Assembly (NCBI GenBank): GCA_965228955.1
Contig: OZ245848.1
Coordinates: 2,232,001 to 2,296,000, forward strand
Origin: JANSWY01 sp965228955
Lineage (GTDB): Bacteria > Bacteroidota > Bacteroidia > Cytophagales > Cyclobacteriaceae
Direction of reading: 5' to 3'
Length of the DNA stretch: 64,000 nt
Under the pieces are notes generated by a model, which saw only the letters and a list, made by a program, of their open reading frames with translations, searched no databases and had not been told where the DNA came from. Made by a program: the position numbers and the translations under genes. Below, piece after piece: positions 60,317 to 64,000 of this stretch. The first letter of the stretch is position 1. Each line of letters begins with the position of its first letter.

Positions 60317-62929
60317 ATGGACTACCAGGGACCACCAAAATGGCTTGATAGGTTTCTTACATTCTATTGTAAGAAATCGAAGTTGGAAGATCTTCAAGGA
60401 GATTTGTGGGAATTCTATGACCGCAATCTTGAGAAGAAGGGGAGAAGATGGGCCAATGTGATCTATTTCATTGATGTGCTGAAATTCATGAGAATCTACA
60501 CCGTGCAAAAACCAAAACTCATAAAAAGGATGAATTTCATAGCGTTATTTAACAACTACGTAAAGACCTCTTTGCGCAGCATTGCGCGTAACAGGTTGTT
60601 TTCAGGAATCAATGTAATTGGATTGGCATTCAGTATGTCGGTCTGTTTATTGATGATAGCATTTATATCTGAAGTGCTCAGATACGATACTTTCCATGAG
60701 AATAAGGAAAGGATATTTAGGGTAACAAGCACGTATGGAGATGCCAACAATTCGATGGAATTGGCGTCCGTACCTCAGCCTTTATTGGAGGAATTAAAGA
60801 AGTATCCTCAAATCAAACACATTGCTCATTTCAGAAGGAACTTCAGTCCAGATGCCTTTCTGGAAACCGGAGAGGTTTTTCAACTGAAAGGAAATTACGC
60901 ATCGGAAGGATATTTTGATGTGTTTTCATTTCCAACTTTGGAAGGCGATGTTAAGGGTGTCTTAGACATACCTTATCAGTTGGTAGTTACAGAGTCAACT
61001 GCCAAAAAGATGTTCAATGATGTCAGTGCTGTAAATCAGATAATCAAGATAAAGGATCACAACTACACTATTAAAGCCGTAGTTCAAGATCCTCCCAAAC
61101 ATTCACATATTAAGTTTGATTTTATTGCATCCTACATCACACACATAAATCAAGTAAAAGAAAAGTATCCTGACTATGAATCAACATGGACTAATATGTG
61201 GATGTATCATACATTCGTTTTGTTACAGGAAGGACAGACAGAAACAGACTTTGCTAATATCCTGACAGAGATTTCAGATCGTAGAAATGCTGACCTCAGT
61301 AATAAAGTTGTTGGGCTATACCCTCAGAATATTGAGGATATTGTTCCAGGAAAGGAATACAGTAATGAACCTGGTATTGTGATGGATCTGGATGTATTGG
61401 TGATCGTATCATTACTTACACTAGTCGTGATACTTACGGCCAGTTTCAACTACATGAACTTATCAATTGCTAAGTCTTTAAGAAGAGCCAAAGAAATCGG
61501 AATCAGAAAGGTAGTTGGAGCTACCAGAGGACAAGTGTTTTTTCAGTTCATCATTGAAGCTGTTATTATTTCATTAATAGCATTGATTGTAGCATTTGGG
61601 GTATTTGTAGTTATAAAACCTCAGTTTCTGAATCTCAATGATGGAATTCAGACTATCACAGATCTTGAATTCAATTTCTCACAAGCATTACTGTTTGTTT
61701 GTTTCGCACTGATTATCGGAATTGTTTCCGGGTTTTTGCCAGCATTCTTGCTGTCCAAACTCAAAGCGATGTTGGTATTAAAAGACTACACAAAAGTTAA
61801 ACTCTTTTCAATTGTAAGCTTCAGGAAAGTATTAATCGTTCTGCAGTTTACCATTTCATTAGCCTTTATCATTAGTAGTACAATAATATATCAACAGTAC
61901 AGATATGCAATGAGCTACGACTTAGGGTTTGAAACTGAAAATATTTTAAATATCAATACAGGATCAAATGAAAAGTCTGATCAACTAGCGCAATTGATTG
62001 AACAGATCCCAGAGGTAAAAATGATCTCCAAGTCAGCAATGATTTCTAGTGTCGGAAGTATTTATACGCTGAATTTAAAATACAAAGATCCACTTGATTC
62101 CGTACATGCTTATCACAATGATGTGGATGTAAATTACATCGAGAACCTTGGACATAAATTGATTGCAGGATCAAATTTCCCAATGCGTGCAAATACGGAA
62201 AACCAACTTCATGCTATTGTGAATGAAGCGCTGTTGAAAAGATTCAAAATGGGTACACCGTCTGAAGCAATAGGAGAAACAATTACTGTTGAAGGGTCTC
62301 CGGTGCAAATTATTGGGGTGGTGGAAGATTTCATGTACACCAAAATAGAAGGAGGGATCAAACCTGTGATCTTCAGAAATGCAGAAAGATATTCTTATCT
62401 AAATGTAAAAGTAGAATCAACGGACATCATGGCCACTTTTGATAAATTGGAAAAGGCATGGAAGGAAGTTGATGATATTCACGCGTTTACTGCGGAGTTT
62501 TATGATGATAGAATAGAAAGAGCATATGGTGAATACATCATGATGTTCAAGATTGTGAGTTTTCTCTCCGTATTAGCTGTCTCCATTTCAATTCTTGGAC
62601 TTTTAGGAATGGCAGTTTATACTACTGAGACAAGGATAAAAGAGATATCTATCAGAAAAGTATTAGGCGCAACAGAGAAAAGTCTTGTCTACTTGCTATC
62701 CAGAGGATTTTTGTGGATGATAGGAATAGCAGCGATCATAGCAGTTCCATTGACCTACCTTTTCTTTAATGAAGTATTCTTCAGTGGTTATGAAAATCAC
62801 ACAGAGGTAGGCCCACTAGAATTGCTTTTAGGAGTCCTGATATTATTTGGGATTGGCTTTATAGTAATTGGATGGCAAACGCTTCAGGCGGCCAGATCAA
62901 ATCCGGCAGATACCTTAAGAAACGAATAA
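60317..62929 (+). CDS. FtsX/MacB-like ABC transporter permease with prefix domain
   Basis: An 870-residue permease with the same layout as the two at 51880 and 54844 but more diverged: prefix LDRFLTFYCKKSKLEDLQGD, TMs near 95-115, ILTASFNYMNLSIAKSLRRA in the middle and IKEISIRKVLGATEKSLVYL before the last TMs, ending NPADTLRNE. No ATPase is fused or adjacent. Co-transcribed with PadR at 59982. Confidence 0.88.
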   Translation: MDYQGPPKWLDRFLTFYCKKSKLEDLQGDLWEFYDRNLEKKGRRWANVIYFIDVLKFMRIYTVQKPKLIKRMNFIALFNNYVKTSLRSIARNRLFSGINVIGLAFSMSVCLLMIAFISEVLRYDTFHENKERIFRVTSTYGDANNSMELASVPQPLLEELKKYPQIKHIAHFRRNFSPDAFLETGEVFQLKGNYASEGYFDVFSFPTLEGDVKGVLDIPYQLVVTESTAKKMFNDVSAVNQIIKIKDHNYTIKAVVQDPPKHSHIKFDFIASYITHINQVKEKYPDYESTWTNMWMYHTFVLLQEGQTETDFANILTEISDRRNADLSNKVVGLYPQNIEDIVPGKEYSNEPGIVMDLDVLVIVSLLTLVVILTASFNYMNLSIAKSLRRAKEIGIRKVVGATRGQVFFQFIIEAVIISLIALIVAFGVFVVIKPQFLNLNDGIQTITDLEFNFSQALLFVCFALIIGIVSGFLPAFLLSKLKAMLVLKDYTKVKLFSIVSFRKVLIVLQFTISLAFIISSTIIYQQYRYAMSYDLGFETENILNINTGSNEKSDQLAQLIEQIPEVKMISKSAMISSVGSIYTLNLKYKDPLDSVHAYHNDVDVNYIENLGHKLIAGSNFPMRANTENQLHAIVNEALLKRFKMGTPSEAIGETITVEGSPVQIIGVVEDFMYTKIEGGIKPVIFRNAERYSYLNVKVESTDIMATFDKLEKAWKEVDDIHAFTAEFYDDRIERAYGEYIMMFKIVSFLSVLAVSISILGLLGMAVYTTETRIKEISIRKVLGATEKSLVYLLSRGFLWMIGIAAIIAVPLTYLFFNEVFFSGYENHTEVGPLELLLGVLILFGIGFIVIGWQTLQAARSNPADTLRNE

Positions 62930-63310
62930 TCAGGCCATTGCTTTTGGTCTTGGAGGAGCAAGGTAAGTCTCACACTCAAATTCATTTTGGAAGAGTTTTG
63001 CCTTGCTTCCTGTAAATTTTCTGTAAGCATCAAATATTACCTTCTGTAAACCAGTAAGACCAGTCATTGCTGTTTTGCATTCCTTCACCTTTAATAACGC
63101 TTTGACTTTGTCTTTGGCTTGTCTCATGAACTCAAGACCGAGAGATGTATTTGTCAGGTTGATAAGTACTAATGCTGTTGGAGATGGATCTTCTTTTAGT
63201 CTTCTTACTCCTTCATCAAGGTTAAATACCATGATCTTGGTGTCAGACATATTGCTAAGATCTACATAAAGAATTTTTTCTCCGTTGAGGGTATCCCACT
63301 TAACTGCCAT
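62930..63310 (-). CDS. STAS-like small protein
   Basis: A 126-residue soluble protein. The beta-strand pattern ILYVDLSNMSD, ALVLINLTNT, CKTAMTGLTGLQKVIFDAYR and FQNEFECETYLA resembles STAS/SpoIIAA-like proteins found as single genes in Bacteroidota. Function is unknown. Convergent with the permease gene; the stop codons nearly touch. Confidence 0.7.
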   Translation of the reverse strand: MAVKWDTLNGEKILYVDLSNMSDTKIMVFNLDEGVRRLKEDPSPTALVLINLTNTSLGLEFMRQAKDKVKALLKVKECKTAMTGLTGLQKVIFDAYRKFTGSKAKLFQNEFECETYLAPPRPKAMA

Positions 63311-63576
63311 TTCCTATTTGTTGTTTAATTTCTTCAAAAACTGTTATGCATGCATAATTGTTTCAAAAATATTATAAAAAGGATAGATGATCATCATCAA
63401 TTTCAGAAAATTGTAAAATCCCTACCTGAATGGGAATTAAAATGACATATAGGGGTAAAAAATTGCATTATACGTAGGAGTATTTTCAGGTGAGTTGTTA
63501 AAACTTTCGTATAAATTATAATTTTTAAATTTTTGGTCTGGCAAATTTGTTTACTTGCTGTTAAAATTATCAGCTA

Positions 63577-64000
63577 ATGTTCAACATTGATGTACTTACC
63601 TTGTTCGCATTTTTTGGTACGTTTCAGGGTCTTGTATTTGCAGTTATTTTTTGGATTAGAAATGAGATTCTTGCGAATAAAGTATTTGCACTGCTTTTGC
63701 TTGCAACCAGTATCAGAATAGCAAAAAATATCTTCGTACATCTTCACGAACTAAATCCTGACTTATTTAACGACTTGCTACTTTGGAGATCCACTGTCTA
63801 TATAGCCTTGTCTCATCAATTCATCATTGGACCTTTATTTTTAGTGTACTTCTGGTCCAAAACTAACAGTAAGTTCAAACTAAAACGAATTCACTATTGG
63901 CATCTAATTCCTTATGTATTTTTTGTAGGGATTAGTCCATTTGTACAGTGGCCATTTTGGGCAAATGGTGGCCTTTGGTGTAGTTATGTTTCAATTTTGG
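63577..64000 (+). CDS. Membrane-bound AraC-type regulator, N-terminal part (3' end outside)
   Basis: About 141 residues are visible from the ATG at 63577. They form several transmembrane helices (TLFAFFGTFQGLVFAVIFWI, KVFALLLLATSIRIAKNIF, ALSHQFIIGPLFLVYFW, WHLIPYVFFVGISPF). FGTFQGLVFA and LLLLATSIRI are typical of the seven-helix N-terminal domain of Bacteroidota regulators that end in an AraC HTH. The HTH itself is beyond the window, so the class is inferred. Confidence 0.7.
   Translation, partial: MFNIDVLTLFAFFGTFQGLVFAVIFWIRNEILANKVFALLLLATSIRIAKNIFVHLHELNPDLFNDLLLWRSTVYIALSHQFIIGPLFLVYFWSKTNSKFKLKRIHYWHLIPYVFFVGISPFVQWPFWANGGLWCSYVSIL

Noticed and set aside
1..64000. Insertion sequences, phage genes, tRNA or rRNA genes
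   Set aside because: No transposase, integrase, terminal repeat or RNA gene could be recognised on either strand.

Overview
The window looks like a chromosomal stretch of a marine Bacteroidota bacterium, most likely of the Cytophagales. This is inferred from the low GC content, the two SusC/SusD pairs, the T9SS-type C-terminal sorting domains, the triple-tyrosine (Y_Y_Y) type PUL regulator, the CarboxypepD_reg-like TonB receptors, the FtsX-like permeases with a prefix domain, and the LytS/LytTR pair. I see no tRNA, rRNA, CRISPR array, insertion sequence or phage gene.

Layout. 1-794: 5' part of a secreted alpha-amylase (minus strand). 946-6820: a hydroxyproline catabolic operon (DapA-family deaminase, ketoglutarate semialdehyde dehydrogenase, 4-hydroxyproline 2-epimerase, FAD-dependent D-amino-acid dehydrogenase) with a divergent AraC regulator. 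6882-36545: a large xylose/xylan utilisation region. It opens with a xylulokinase fused to a C-terminal helix-turn-helix domain. SusC1/SusD1 follow with a PhyH-type dioxygenase, a lipoprotein glycosidase and a Gfo/Idh/MocA oxidoreductase. Next come a second xylulokinase (unfused), xylose isomerase and a xylose:H+ symporter. Then SusC2/SusD2, a PKD lipoprotein, a GH26 enzyme, a second sugar porter, a GH43 beta-xylosidase, transketolase, transaldolase and a second GH26 lipoprotein. 36668-39567: a frameshifted Y_Y_Y/LuxR-type regulator. 39661-47860: housekeeping and miscellaneous genes (ECF sigma factor with a cut-down partner, lgt, MATE exporter, SMI1-like protein, LRR lipoprotein, TonB receptor, LytS/LytTR). 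48052-50058: a third GH26 enzyme with cysteine-rich repeats. 50195-63310: thioesterase, oxidoreductase, two PadR/FtsX-permease clusters and small uncharacterised genes. 63577-64000: start of a membrane AraC-type regulator.

How it fits together. The three GH26 proteins carry sequence features I recall from beta-1,3-xylanases. GH43, XylA, XylB, transketolase and transaldolase would take released xylooligosaccharides to the pentose phosphate pathway. I therefore propose that 6882-36545 is a polysaccharide utilisation locus for an algal xylan, possibly beta-1,3-xylan.

The most notable points are: (i) the xylulokinase-HTH fusion, whose C-terminal 150 residues match the output domain of the broken Y_Y_Y regulator; (ii) arrays of TGACGTA direct repeats placed with nearly identical spacing upstream of SusC1 and of xylB2, plus an 11-bp-spaced pair at the fusion gene's own start; (iii) three RNA hairpins with different stems but the same CGGCAA hexaloop in the leaders of both SusC genes. 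Together these suggest an undescribed sugar-kinase-based regulatory circuit, which is an inference.
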